From Brachionus manjavacas (lineage: Eukaryota > Rotifera > Eurotatoria > Ploima > Brachionidae): a stretch of 64,000 nucleotides of DNA. How positions within the stretch are numbered: position 1 is the stretch's first letter; each line of letters starts with the position of its first letter. The notes beneath the pieces were generated by a model. That model was given only the letters and a program-made list of their open reading frames with translations, had not been told where the DNA came from and did not search any database. The stretch spans positions 2,919,001 to 2,983,000 of the forward strand of contig JAHQIY010000011.1 of the NCBI GenBank assembly GCA_019054805.1, given 5' to 3'. A program made the translations under genes and the position numbers. Below are positions 23,169 to 35,431 of the stretch, piece after piece.

Positions 23169-23529
23169 ATAGACAATAAAAATATTTAAAAGTAAAAATC
23201 CTTTCTGTACTTTTTCAAAATATTGTTTTATTTGGCCCTGTTCCTTTTTGTACTTTCTGTACTTTTTGTACTTAATGGTAATAAAAAAACCTTTTATTAA
23301 TCAATATTTTAGATATAAATTTTAAATTTAACTAATATTTTTCCTACCTTCAGCATACCCGAATCTCTAAACAAGGGCTCCGCCCCGGACCCCGTTTAAG
23401 TTTTAATAAAATGATTAAAATTACTATTAATCACAAAAAGTACAAAAAAGAACAGGCCCAAATAAAATAATATTTTGAAAAAGTACAAAAGTAAAATGAT
23501 TTTTTAAAAGTTTGGTCTAATTGTCTATC
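23169..23529. repeat. Foldback element with G+C-rich core (copy 1)
   Basis: The inverted arms begin ATAGACAAT on both sides and share TACTTTTTCAAAATATT and the T-T-T-G-T-A-C-T-T repeats. In the middle sits a sharply G+C-rich core with GGGCTCCGCCCCGGACCCC. The same layout and core occur at 28160-28731. Confidence 0.6.
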
Positions 23530-24940
23530 CATGCTTTTATAAAGACAATCATCACTAAAATTAGAAAAAAATTATCATTTTTATTTTTAAGAGAATCGTA
23601 ACTTTTAAAAAAAAATTCAACACTTTATTTGAAAAAATAAGGTTAATCAACGCTATTTGTAATAAAAATTACAAATAATTCTGAAAAATTGATAAAAAAT
23701 AAAATTATCACTAAAAGAATGAGATGCTTTAATTAATTTGTTCTTAACTAAATTTTATTTTAAAAAATAATAAAAAAAATCCCAAGATTAAAACAAAGCT
23801 TTTTTGTAATTTTAAAAAATATTCATTAATATTAGTAAATGGTACTTTTTTATCACTTTTTATAAATTTACTTATATCTATATTAAATAAATTTTGGCCT
23901 TTAAAACGATTTTACTAAGACAAAAATTTAAAGTTAAAAATGCTTTATTTTTTATTCCGAAAAAAAAAATTCAAATATCTTAAAATGTCTTTTCAACTTC
24001 AAAAATACTCGGCATTTTGAAGCTTATGATCAAGCCAAGTTTTAAGTATGGAATTAATTGTTATTTTTTAAAAGAATAAATGCAGCACTACACTTTTGGA
24101 TTTAACATACTCTGTTAGATCTAAATGTAGACTCTGCAAAAATCTGAAAAAAAATTCAATTAAAATAGTATTATTTAGATGGTGTGCACTCTGCAATGTG
24201 CATATATGGCATAATCTTCAAATTGCCAAATACTCAGCGTCTTTTTCTTTCTTCTTCTCATTCTTTCAATAAAACTTCTTTTGGATTTACTTTCCAAATC
24301 AAGCATTTTAGAATTTGGTGAATTATATTTAAGTGTCCCAAGTGATAAACCCTAGTTAAGAAATTAGCCTAGCAATTTTTTCAAAAAAATTGTTCACCTA
24401 GCTAATTTTTCAGAAGGGTTTTAAATTTTTAGGTTTCAGGTTTCAAGTACTATTTATATGTTTGATTTTCTAGTTCTTTCAAACCCCAATAAATTGATCT
24501 GAAAAGAATGCTAGTAACAGGTACAAAATAATACTAAAAAGATTCCATGAGTTTATTTAGGAAAAAAAATGTAGGATTGGTTTTTCTTTAAAAAGATATT
24601 AAACTCAAATATTGTTCAAGATTGAAACCCTTCTTTAGAGATCATTATCTGGATATAATAATTTTTTTTTCCTTTTTATATTATTAAAGTTAGTATTTTT
24701 ACTAATAAAGATAGGTGACGGTTTGTTTTTTAAAAATTTTTTATCATGAAATTCTGAAGAATTGTTAAAAATGTAAACTTCGAATGATATGGTTATCAAA
24801 AAAGGTAATTTTTAGGCTAAAATCACCTAGTTAAGCAAGGTTTGGCCGAAAAAAACTTCATTTTATCGTGTGCATCAATTTGGTAAAATTGATAAACCAT
24901 TAAACTAGACAAATATTAAAAAAATTGATGAATTAATTCA
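23530..24940. other. AT-rich spacer
   Basis: No coding segment or structured repeat recognised. Confidence 0.35.
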
Positions 24941-24944
24941 AATA

Positions 24945-25307
24945 CCGTAAACTCGTGTTCACGACCTTAAGAGTAAAGCCCAAATCCAACCTTTTTTCTT
25001 TAAGAGTTAATTACATAGTTTCTATGTTACAAAAATTAAAAAAAAAATGAAAAAATTGACTTTTTTTCTATTTTTAAATAAACTCTACAATTTTTAAAAT
25101 TTTCATTTTTTTTTGAGAGCAAAGACAATTTTTTTGTTAGAGTAAAAGTTAAATTTGGGCTTTATTTTTAGAAAATTTCCCATATTCAGGGTATTTTCTT
25201 GTAAATTAAATTTTAATTGTTGTAACATAGAAACTATGTAATTAACTCTTAAAGAAAAAAGGCTGGATTTGGGCTTTACTCTTAGAGTCGTGAACACGAA
25301 TTTACGG
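24945..25307. mobile_element. MITE with 88-bp TIRs and TA target duplication
   Basis: The inverted arms start CCGTAAACTCGTGTTCACG on the left and CCGTAAATTCGTGTTCACG on the right (read inward). They continue through an AAGAGTAAAGCCCAAATCC block to CATAGTTTCTATGTTAC. TA flanks both ends (24943-24944, 25308-25309), as for Tc1/mariner-type elements. The interior is A/T-rich and non-coding. Confidence 0.75.
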
Positions 25308-25309
25308 TA

Positions 25310-26120
25310 ATTTAAAAATTTTAAGAAAATTACAAAAAAAATTATTAATCTTCTTTTTAAAAAAAAAAATTTCACCCTTAAAAACCAAAGAAATTTATTT
25401 TTTAAAAGAAAAGTTCTAATATTCCTGGGAAGTTAGGATTCATGATTTGCGACACCTTTCAAATTAATGTCAACAAAGGTTTTTTATATGAAAAACTAAT
25501 TTTAGTCGCAAAAATTATTTTTTTTAAACTGGATAATATGAATCCGATGAGAATGATTTTTTCTAATTTCAATAATTATTTCCTTTTTAAATTTAAATAA
25601 GATGAAGTTTTTATTACAAAATAGAAAATGTGAAGTTCGAATTTGAACCCATTTTTTATCATTATTTGTCATATTTAGTAACAGTAAAATAAAAGTTCTC
25701 CAAGAGCAACCAGTCAACCTAAAATGGAGAACAACATTTGCATGCTTATGTAAAAAACAGATTGCATGCCAATAATTAATTCAACAATTTACTTGAGTAA
25801 ATTAAATAGTTTTCAATAATTATTAAAATTTAAAATGTTTTATTTTTAAACGCGTTTAAATTTTTATCTAGAGATTGATTGTCAAAAGCTAAAAATATTT
25901 GGCCTAATCTTTCTAAAAATGAAAATCTTAAAAAATTAAATTATTTAGCATTTTTGTTAGCTTTGAATTATAAACAAAATACATAATTAAACTTGATGCA
26001 CAACCCAAATGCAAATATTTTCTTGGTTTCTTGAATTAATAATTTTAAATTCATTTTTATATTTTCAATAAGGCTAAATAATTTCAACCCCTTTGTTTCA
26101 AACAACGCTCGCTAAACACA
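25310..26120. other. Spacer upstream of ABHD16A
   Basis: Presumed promoter region of the plus-strand gene. It is AT-rich and no specific element is recognised. Confidence 0.35.
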
Positions 26121-29100
26121 ATGTTTGTCTATTTGATCAAAAGTGTTTACGGCCCACAGCTGTACCGCATATTTGGCCAAGACAGTTCTACAAGGGGTCG
26201 ATACTACATTCCCGGAAATTTAGAATACTATTCCAACTCTCTTCTAACATTGGTAAAAATTTTTTGTCAATTTTTTTCTATTTAAAAAAAATGATTTAGT
26301 TTCGTGGTCTGTATGTGTTTTGCAAATGGAGTTCTCCATTAATTTTGGCTTATGCCTATAGAAATAGCTACTTTAGTCTTGATGGCATGTTCTCCTTGGC
26401 GAAACTAACCTGCCTGTTCGGCGTTGTGGTCATTTCTACCTTTGTGAGCCGAGGACTCGGCAGATGCCGAGATCCGGACTATCTGGATTTCATTAAGCAG
26501 TACACTGAGATTAACCGGAAGAAAAATTTTGCCGAAAAACAAGTCAGTTGCTAAATAAAATAAAGAATGAGATTTTTTTTAAATTTTTTTATTTTCAGAA
26601 GTTTTTGCAAAAATATGATTTTGAGATGAAAAATTGGAATTCGGACTTTATCTCCTCGTCAAAGCCGCCACTTTTGTAAATAAAAAATTTTCACAAATAT
26701 TTACTTTTTTTGTAAAATTTTTTTAATATTTTTAGTAAAAATAAGACACATAGAAGTGTGAACGAAGGCTTTTTGTCAATGATAAAATATTCAATTTGGC
26801 GAGTGCTGAGCATGATTTGCGTGGACACATTTGGTCTGAGAATGATGTATCCAGGCGTAATGATTCAAAATTTAATTGGAAACGCACTTTTGGATGGCAG
26901 AGCCAAGCTGATCGAACACAAAAAGGCTAAAAGAGCCATCATCCAAACTGCTGATGGTTATCAAAACAAAATAGACACTTTGTTCGTTGACCAACGCACT
27001 CACAAGAATTTTAGTAATCTAAACACTCTACAAAATAATAATTTAGCCTCAAATGGACAATATTTGGTCATTTGCTGTGATGGAAACGCTTCGTTTTACG
27101 AAGTCGGCTGTTTTCAAATTCCGATAGAAAATGGATACTCAGCACTTGGCTGGAATTATCCCGGGTTTGGTCAGAGCACAGTAAGTAAAAGAAAAAGCCT
27201 AATAAATTCTATTAAAATGTTTTAATTAAAGGGTCTGCCTTATCCGAAGCAATTGACCGCTGCAGCTGATGCAGTCATGCAGTATGCGTTCAGTCTAGGC
27301 TTCAAACAAGAGAACATAATTCTATTTTCGTGGAGTATTGGCGGATTTGCAGTCTCATGGCTCTCCAATCATTATCCGGATGTTAAGGCTGTGATCATGG
27401 ATGCTTGTTTTGACACCATTACACCTTTGGCTCAGCAACAAATGCCCAAGTTCGCCAGCAAATTTGTCCAATACACCATAGAGCATAATTTGAACTTGAA
27501 TGTGGCTGAATTGATCAGCAAATATCACGGTCCCGTTATGTTCATCCGAAGAACTCAGGACGAAATTATATCTACCATGTAAATTAAATTCTGTTTTATT
27601 GTTTTTAAATGTTTTAATTAATTTAGGAAAAAACGTATCTAAGACATTTTATTTGTCCATAACGGACATCAAAACGACCATTACTAGTTTTGTGGTTCAG
27701 TAGACTTCTTCTTGAAGTCTCTAGCGCTAATGTTTAGATATCTTAAAAGTTGAATTCAAAAAGTTAATTTTTATATGAATGTTTTTTTTAATTTGACAAT
27801 CCGTAATTCACTTAAAAACGAGGTGAAGTGTAGGATTAATGTGATTTTTAATCAAAAAATACTTAATTTTATATGAGCATTTATTTTTTTTTTTTTAAAT
27901 AAATTTTCATTTTCTAGAAAGCATGAATAATATAGATTTTTTTTAAAACCATGTTTTGAAAAGAAATATTTTGAAAAACGGGTCCTACTAAATTACTGAT
28001 CTTTAATTTTTTAAAATTTTCTTACCCCCACTTTTTTAACAAAGCAAAAATATTTTAAAAAATTTTTATATCTTTTTTTTGAAAATTAATTAGCTTTTCT
28101 GCAAAATTTTTATTTTTAGTCAAAATTGAATATTTTTAATTTTTAAAAACCTGACCCCCTACTGAGAGCTATAGACAATGAGCGTGTTTTTACTGATAAT
28201 TATTCTTTTGTGTCCTTTACTTAATAAAGAATAACTATCCAACTATTCAATTAATTATATTTCTTAAATTTTTTTAATTATTATTATATTTAAATTTGAA
28301 ATTCTCGATCCATTTTTTTAAATTAAGCAAAAAAATTAATTAAAATTTTTAAAATTTACAGTAAGTAATTATAAATTTAAAATACATTCTAAAATTTTCT
28401 CAATAATTATGCATAGCCGGATCCCTAAACCAGGGCTACGCCCCGAACCCCTTTTACTTGTCTCAGATTTTAAAAATACTTTTTTTGTCCAAAAATTATG
28501 AAGGAAAATTAAAATATTTTTTTATTTAGATAATCTTTAATCAAGAATATTTTTTTTCTTTAAATAAAACCAAATTTAAAAAAAATTAAAATTTTTTTAT
28601 TTATGAACACATAGTAAAAGACACTAAAGGTCACTAAAGGACAATATTTAATTCTTTAATAAGTAAAGGACACAAAAGGACACAAAAGAATTTTTAGGAT
28701 AAAATTCAAGCTCATTGTCTATCCATGCTTACTGACCCCCGTTTTCCTTAAAGAGAATTAAAAAAGGTTTCTAAAAATGTGCTTAATTTTTGTCCAGGAA
28801 GTATGGTTTTTAAGAATTTTAAATAATTTCATTATAATTAAGAAAATTCAATTTATAATTGTATTATTTGATATTTTTTGTTTTATTAGTTTTATAAAAA
28901 ACAGAGTCTATGTCTTAAATTTTCAAATACGTAAAAAAATGATAACCTTGAATGAGGCAAAATTTTTTTATTTCTTTTATAGCAATCTTTTGCCTCTTTT
29001 TTCTCATTTTCCTAAAGGAAAGTTACTTTTCTTTTCATTTTAGTTTGATCTTTTGGTGATGGGATCATTTTAAAAACTTTGAGAAATTTCAAAAATTTTA

Positions 29101-29895
29101 AAACTAGCATTTTCAATCATTCACAAATTAGAAAAAACTTTGAAAAAAATTATATGGCATTAATCAGGCAAGATAGCTCTTCAAAAACAGCGACATGTCA
29201 TTAAATAATCTTTTTAATGCTATAAGACCCTGTCGTTAATTCTGAGTAATTTCGTTTTTAACAATTTTTTCTCTATTTAAATTCATTTTAATTAATTAGA
29301 TGCAATAATTAAATAGTTATTTTTTCTGATGATTTATTTATTACTTTTTTTGTTGATGAAAAATAAAAAAATAAAGCTTATTGTTTTTTTTTATTTAACA
29401 CTTCAATTTTTTTCAAAAATTTTTAATTTTTTATTCTTAAAAAAATAATTAATTTTATTAAATTTTTTAAGACCTAGAATAGCGGCAACTAATAGAGGCA
29501 ACGATTTACTGATTAATACATTGATGATCAGATATCCAAGTGTTGTTGACAAGGAGAGCATTCCGTACATTCGTACATGGCTCAGTGCGAGAAATGACTT
29601 GGAAAGAACAAAGATTTTTAGCTCTTATACCAGTGAAAGTATTCAAATGTGTGAATCGGTACTAAATGTCGATGCCAATGAGCCGATAGGGGCCAAAAAA
29701 TATCCCAAATACTTCGGAAAAGAAAATGAGGCTAATGGGTTGATTAGCAAGAGCTCAAAGCTAGCACTGGCTGTTTATTTGGCAGACAAATATTTGTTGA
29801 ACTTTGAATCATCGCACTGTCAGCCTTTGTCAAGCGAGTTTTTTCGCATTCCGTGGTCCGAAAGCTCAATGAAACAACTAAGCTATTCATTTTGA
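26121..29895 (+). CDS. ABHD16A: ABHD16A-like phosphatidylserine lipase
   Basis: Six exons join in frame: 26121-26252, 26300-26542, 26599-26675, 26736-27180, 27232-27578 and 29472-29895, giving about 555 residues against 558 in human ABHD16A. Exon 1 starts with a G-P-x-L-Y-R-I-F block as in vertebrate proteins. Exon 2 carries two membrane helices and G-L-G-R-C-R-D-P-D-Y. Exon 4 has M-M-Y-P-G, I-D-T-L-F-V-D-x-R and C-C-D-G-N-A-S-F-Y-E-V-G-C. Exon 5 has the nucleophile elbow S-W-S-I-G-G-F and I-R-R-T-x-D-E-I-I (catalytic Asp region). Exon 6 has A-T-N-R-G-N-D-L-L and, near the end, N-F-E-S-S-H-C with the catalytic His. The family hydrolyses phosphatidylserine to lyso-PS at ER membranes. Intron 5 (1.9 kb) contains a foldback transposon. 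No lesion is seen. Confidence 0.92.
28160..28731. mobile_element. Foldback element with G+C-rich core (copy 2, 9-bp TSD)
   Basis: This lies in ABHD16A intron 5. Both ends carry ATAGACAATGAGC. The arms share TTCTTTTGTGTCC and TTTACTTA-TAAAGAAT. The core contains GGGCTACGCCCCGAACCCC. CTGACCCCC stands directly outside both ends (28151-28159 and 28732-28740), a 9-bp target duplication that suggests a Mutator-type origin. Confidence 0.65.
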
Positions 29896-29929
29896 GGCCG
29901 AAAAGTAAAGAATAGGTTTTTCTATTGTA

Positions 29930-29935
29930 AATAAA
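29930..29935 (+). promoter_or_regulatory. Polyadenylation signal of ABHD16A
   Basis: A canonical AATAAA lies 35 bp after the TGA stop of the lipase gene. Confidence 0.5.
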
Positions 29936-30689
29936 AAGGAATAATATAAAGGTTACGCTTGGTCTACTGAAACTTTTGCGTTATTTCGAAAAAATACAAA
30001 AAAATTGTTTTTCATTCATTTTTTTATTTTGTTTTGGAATTTTATAAATAAATAGTTGATGGAATTTATTTTTAAACGATAAGTATTAATTAGCTATGTG
30101 AAATTAAAAAAACAAAAGTTTAACTTTGAAGTTTAGTCAACAGTCTAGTGCTACGGTCTACAAAAGACCGATTAACACTTTATTTATTCAAAGTTGATTC
30201 AAATTTAATATTTTTTTTAAATAAAGTTTAAATTATCTTGAATTTTTTCTTTCTTTGAACTCTTGAAACATAGCACCGGGCTAAAATGCAAAAATTTAAG
30301 TTTAATTGACTTTCTGTTTAAATGTGCTCTAAATTTCAAAGGTTCTAAAACTCATTATGGTTGTCACTACGATTGTCTTAAGCCACTGGTTAAAGTTTTA
30401 TTAGTTAAACTATATTTCGTTGAACATAATTTTTTGCCAAAATTAAATTGTTTATTGACTAAGGATAATAAAAAATTTAATTCAAATAATTTATTTTTAA
30501 ATTCTAAAAATGTGCTTAATTTTAGTATTTTCATTTGTTTTTAGTCTGAATGAGCATTTGCTGGGGAAAAAAAAATGAATTATTTAAAATTTAAAAAAAG
30601 AATTTTCGATATTTTTTTCAAATTTAAAAATAAAAATTAAACTCATTCTATTTCACTAAAGAGTTTAATTTCAAATATGAAAATGCTTG

Positions 30690-30830
30690 CAATTTCAACT
30701 TAAAATTATTTTTTTTGTTCAAACTTAAAAAAATATTTGAAACATCGCACTTTTTCAATGTTATTTCAACATTGGATACATTTTGTAATTCAAACACAAA
30801 AAATGAAACCATTTTTAACTTAAATTTAAA
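30690..30830. repeat. Dispersed repeat (copy A)
   Basis: Contains AAACATCGCACTTTTTCAA and 'gttatttcaacattggatacatttt', found again at 43150-43270 in the same orientation and at 42515-42640 inverted. The family is unknown. A short minus-strand frame runs through it but is not conserved in the other copies. Confidence 0.5.
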
Positions 30831-30954
30831 TTTATCCAACATGGTGCAAAATCTATCAAAGAAATAAAAATTAATCAAAAATTTAAAATCACGTAATCTT
30901 TAAAAAAAACAAATTATACTATTTTCTCTATATTTTTTTCTCTGTAAATAAATA

Positions 30955-31731
30955 CTAGTAGTTGACTGAATCACATGAAACGTGTCCATAATCAGTGTCG
31001 ATTCGGTCAAATATTTTTTCTATCTGTTTAAAATCATTGTGATTACTCAACATTAAAGTGGACACATAACTTGATTTGTCTTTTCGCGAAAATACCGAGA
31101 ATTTGCACACAAACTTGAATGGTTCCCTGATTTTATTCTTTTCATATTTGTATCCATGTTCGACTGTTTTTTCAGCGTCATGAATAAGAACAATCTCAGC
31201 TCGATTGGCATACTTTTTTGCATCAAAAGCTCGCTGTGTAGCATTGATATGGTCAACCAACACAATTCCCCACAGCTTGTTTTCCTCGATGCCAAGTTTT
31301 TTTTCCACTTGGTCAAAACTTGGCCAACAATAAACTCTATGATTCATTGTTTTGTTGTAGAGCGCAAAATTGTTCACCCAATTGATGTCTGTATCGATTG
31401 AAACAACTTGTTTTTTGGTATCGACTGCCAATTTGTGAAGAAGAGGAGTTGAAAACTTACCCATGCCAAGTTCCAACAAATCTCCAGTGGTCATCAGTGA
31501 TGCCACAACTAGAGGAATAGAATTGCTTCCATATCCATAATTGTAAGGCAAATTAATGTACTTGAGTACCACGTCATTGGCATGCTGTTCTAAATCAATG
31601 TCATTGCTCTCCAAAATTGTATGTGTTCGTAATTTGTTCAAGTTTTGGAAGTTAGACTTTGATTCTTTATAAATTAGAACTAGGAAAATTAAAACAATTG
31701 CACCAAAACATATTATCAAACGATTGTTCAT
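30955..31731 (-). CDS. Membrane-anchored methyltransferase-like protein, copy 1
   Basis: Single exon, 258 residues. I chose the start at 31731 because the identical gene copy at 40.6-41.3 kb diverges just upstream of this ATG; an upstream in-frame ATG at 31821 exists only here. The N-terminus is one membrane helix (residues about 5-22) followed by a stem, so the protein is probably type II. The core reads D-L-L-E-L-G-M-G-K-F-S-T-P-L-L (nucleotide-binding Gly loop), V-V-S-I-D-T-D (acidic strand-2 end), then W-G-I-V-L-V-D-H and I-V-L-I-H-D-A-E. This order fits a class I SAM-dependent methyltransferase fold of an uncharacterised family. The substrate is unknown. Confidence 0.65.
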   Translation of the reverse strand: MNNRLIICFGAIVLIFLVLIYKESKSNFQNLNKLRTHTILESNDIDLEQHANDVVLKYINLPYNYGYGSNSIPLVVASLMTTGDLLELGMGKFSTPLLHKLAVDTKKQVVSIDTDINWVNNFALYNKTMNHRVYCWPSFDQVEKKLGIEENKLWGIVLVDHINATQRAFDAKKYANRAEIVLIHDAEKTVEHGYKYEKNKIREPFKFVCKFSVFSRKDKSSYVSTLMLSNHNDFKQIEKIFDRIDTDYGHVSCDSVNY

Positions 31732-31734
31732 CTT

Positions 31735-32185
31735 GATAAACACAAAAAATATTTTTTCTAAAAAAATTTGGTTATTAGTTGTGATTATCTTTTGATAAAA
31801 GAGAATTTTCAATGTTATCAATCATTTCATTAGTCTTTTGAATTAAATTTTTTATTTTTTAAAATTCTTATGAGTGACTTAATACTCTTAAATATTAATG
31901 TTCTAATAAAATCATATTAATTCGATGATGCTCAAAAATTTTTCACATTTATACTTTCAAAATTTCTTAAATATCATGATTTTCTCAGAAAATCACCATA
32001 ATAACAATTATTAGCAAACTTGCTGAGAGGGATTTAAAATCCATAAAAATGGAAAATTTAATTAACAAGTTCACTTTTTCGAGAAAAATGAATAAATTTA
32101 GTTGTAAATCAGACAAAATTTCTACACTTAAAAGGAAACTAGATATTTGAATCTTCAAGCAACTCACCGATTCTTTGACTGTCAA
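31735..32185. other. AT-rich spacer upstream of methyltransferase-like copy 1
   Basis: Presumed 5' side of the minus-strand gene. No motif recognised. Confidence 0.3.
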
Positions 32186-32189
32186 GAAG

Positions 32190-32400
32190 AAGAAACGTGT
32201 GGTGATAGTCTAATATGTCTCGTAACGCAATGACAAACTAAGTTGAGTCCCACAAAAATCAAGTTTAAGTTGCATTTGTGAGACCCAATTTAGAGTACGG
32301 TGCAGCTTTCTGGAACCTTGCACGAAGTCACACATTTTATGAAATAACTTGCCAGTGAAAATTTTTCTGGACTTGAATGGCAGAAGATTGAATTAATTTT
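32190..32400 (+). mobile_element. LINE fragment (post-RT region)
   Basis: A frame reads F-V-R-P-N-L-E-Y-G-A-A-F-W-N, the conserved 'F-V-R-P-x-L-E-Y-A-x-x-x-W' block that follows the reverse transcriptase domain in jockey/CR1 LINEs. The rest is decayed. Confidence 0.55.
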
Positions 32401-32794
32401 AAAAATTATTTTGAGTAAAAAATAATTTGTAGAAGAACGAGAGTGATTAGATTCAGATTTTAAAATTGTATAATAAAAGTTAAATTAAATAAGGGAATTA
32501 ATTCCCCAATTACATTGCAAGTCAGGTTTTCAATAAATAAAAATAATAAAACGATTTTATAAAAAATTTTGAAAAGGATTTTTTAATTATTAATATAATT
32601 TATATATAAATTACTTGTTGTATTTGACAAAAAATTAAAACCCGTTCGCTATGTTAAAAGATTTGTATACTAGAATGGGCGGTGCTTCTCATTTAATATA
32701 AAAAAAAGAATTGAAAGAGACTTAACAACAGTCTTACTTTTACTATTAATAAGCAAAGTCATGGAAATAACTAAGAAAAGCTGAACTAGACCTC

Positions 32795-33475
32795 AACTCA
32801 CCATGGAAAAGACAGATTCCTCAAGCAGACACGTCCTGCGATATACTGAAGTGGAACGTGACCTTGGCATTATGTTATCCTCCAACTTGAAATCGGAGAA
32901 CCAGATATCTAATGCGGTGTCAAAAGCAACAAGTGCACTAAGTATCCTTAGAAAGACATTCAAATGCTGGACATCGACCATCTGCAGAACCCTCTACACA
33001 ACCTTTGTTTGCCCACATCCAGAATACGCCGCTGTAGCCTGGTCACCACATCAAAGGAGAGATATCACCTCCATGGATAATCTCCAAAGGAGAGCTACCA
33101 AATTGGTCAAACAGTTTAAAAACTTTGACTGCAGTGATAGACTGGTGAAACTAAATCTGACCTCCCTGGAGGACAGGAGGACTAGAGGTGATCTTATATA
33201 ATTCTATAAATGTTACACAGCCCTGTCTGTCAAAGTTAACGGTATAACAAGATGAAGCTCCAACCAGCACTCTTTTGTCCGACCACTTCCAGCCAACACC
33301 CAACTGAGATCGGTAGAATCGATACGAGGGAATAGTGACCTAACTAAGAACAATCTTCAGTTATGATGAAGACAAGCCTGGAAGTGACTTTGCTCTAAAA
33401 ACAGTGGTGGGAAGGCTCAGCAACCAGAACAGGAATGGGTCATACCAGCAGGTCGGATTAAAAAAAAAAAAAAAA
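32795..33475 (+). mobile_element. CR1/L2-like LINE 3' fragment
   Basis: The plus frame gives R-D-L-G-I-M-L-S-S-N-L-K, then L-Y-T-T-F-V-C-P-H-P-E-Y-A-A-V-A-W-S-P and L-Q-R-R-A-T-K-L-V, ending T-S-L-E-D-R-R-T-R-G-D-L-I, a textbook LINE C-terminal region. TAA follows at once, but homologous sequence (F-Y-K-C-Y-T-A, V-R-P-L-P-A-N-T) continues for about 200 bp with further stops, up to a poly(A) run at 33461-33476. It is 5' truncated. Confidence 0.8.
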
Positions 33476-33479
33476 TAGA

Positions 33480-34572
33480 AAAGAATATGAGTTACCTTGA
33501 TTGGGATCTTGAAAAAAAAAAGAAGAAAAGAATAAAAGAAAAAGATTAATTTAAAATTCAAAATGCAGTGGTGATCTAGTATAGCAAGTTTATGAAAGCA
33601 TGAAGTAGCATATGAATGTTTTTTTTTTTTTTTGTTATTGTTATTATTACATATCACAGTTACCATAGATGGGAATCTACTGTTTCACATTTTCGCAAGT
33701 CTAGCTTGCTAGCTTGTTTCAAGCTTTATTATTATTTTTATAAATTCATTATTTATATTATTTATATATAGATAACTTTTAAAAATTTATCATATGAACA
33801 AAAGAAGGAATTAGTAGAATTATTAGTAAATTTACAGTAATCTTTGATTAGTAAAAAAAAGAATTATTAGATTATTCTTTCGATTATTTGTATCATTTGA
33901 CGGTAAAATGAAATTATTTATTATTAAACAATTAAATAATTTTAAATTTTGGTTTTAGAGTTTTTTAAAAGAAAAAAAATAACATTAAATTATTAAAAAG
34001 CATTTCTGATTATCGAGCGATTATTGAAAGAAATGATCCAGTTAGAATCGATCGAATTTAATAGTACAGATTGTAGATTCACTTGAAGTAGTAGATGCGC
34101 TTGTAGTTATCAAGAATTATTATTCATCTCTTATAATTTCATTAGAGAATACTAATCAATATCAGCTCCAAAAACAAAAGCCGGAAGACTAGCTAAAGCA
34201 ACTCAATTAAGCAATAATCAAGCAATAGCTAGGCAATAATCTATTAAGTTTTTGGTTTTTTTATTTAGATTTTTTTATATTTTGATTTTTGAAATATTTT
34301 TTAATATAATAAATTTTTATGAACAAGATTAAAGATAAACAAAAACTAATTAATTTAAACTTATTAAGTAAATTTTTTAGTGCAAAAAATAATTTTAACT
34401 TTTTCAAAAAATAGTAACTAATCGCAACAGAAAATAATTATCTTCTAAATAAACAAATTAAATTGAACAAAAAATAATTATTTTCAACATTTAATATACA
34501 ACTTACAACTTATTTATTACTTTTGACTGTAAAATAATTATTTTCAGCAAAAAGTAATTATATACAACAGAA
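33480..34572. other. AT-rich spacer with purine and T runs
   Basis: Holds A/G-rich and T-rich runs and a 20-bp motif (GATCTAGTATAGCAAGTTTA at about 33572) repeated at about 34783. Nothing else is recognised. Confidence 0.3.
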
Positions 34573-34905
34573 AAATAAACAGGTATATTGCAATATGTGA
34601 CCAGCTGGTCACTTAATATGTGACCATTGATTCCTACTTAATTATGTGATCAGGACTGTTCACCTATTAAGTGACCAGTAAATAAGTGACCAAAAAAATT
34701 AAAGATTAAAAAAACATGGTCACATAAATTTGTTTTCGGTCACTTAAATTTTTAATTGGTCACACATCATAAAGATTTAATTTGATCTAGTATAGCAAGT
34801 TTACTTAAATTTAGTTTTTAATTTTAAAGTAAAACATCATAAAGGTAATAATAATTTTATTTAAAGAAACAAACAAATTTTTTTTAAAAATTCTATTTAA
34901 ATAAA

Positions 34906-35343
34906 GGCAAGGATTTAAAAAGAGACCCATTATGGGTATTTGTTTTAGTAGAGCGTAGCATTGAAAACAACAATTCTATATGTTACATGCAAAAAGTTGA
35001 TGACAGAGAGGCTAGTACACTATGTTGTATTATTTATGACAAATGTGCAAAGGGATCAATTATTTATTCTGATAGTTGGGCTAGCTTTTCGAAGTTTTCA
35101 ACTATGAATAATTTTATTCATAAAAAGGTTAATCATAGTATCAATTTTATCGATCCAGAGAGTGGTGCTTGCACCAACCGCATAGAAAGCTTGTGGCGAG
35201 CCTGCAAGCAGAAATTTAAAGACATGAATGGATGTAAACGGGTTTATGTTCAATCTTACTTAGATGAATATGTTAAGCGTTTTAATAACGGAGTCTGTAC
35301 TAATCGTGTATTATACGACCACAATACGACCTATTCCACCTAA
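34906..35343 (+). pseudogene. Merlin transposase, catalytic half
   Basis: The frame reads K-R-D-P-L-W-V-F-V-L-V-E-R, then D-R-E-A-S-T-L, I-I-Y-S-D-S-W-A-S-F and H-K-K-V-N-H-S-I-N-F, then T-N-R-I-E-S-L-W-R-A-C-K. These are the ISXO2-type DDE blocks: the second catalytic Asp lies in Y-S-D-S-W and the Glu in R-I-E-S-L-W. The first catalytic region upstream is missing or decayed on this strand. The frame ends at TAA 35341-35343 after S-Y-L-D-E-Y-V-K-R-F, which is a normal C-terminus. Confidence 0.75.
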
Positions 35344-35431
35344 GGTGAGATTTTCTTTGTCAAGTTTTAGTGAACAAGCTTGTCTTAACTTAGAATATAG
35401 TGAAATTATCATTCCATCAGATAACTTTTGA

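Noticed and set aside
30263-30544. 93-codon plus-strand frame downstream of ABHD16A
   Set aside because: No family resemblance and low-complexity Asn/Lys/Leu composition; likely chance in AT-rich DNA.
33440-33700. Long A/G and T runs resembling a structured RNA or regulatory tract
   Set aside because: They are explained by the poly(A) tail of the LINE fragment and simple sequence.
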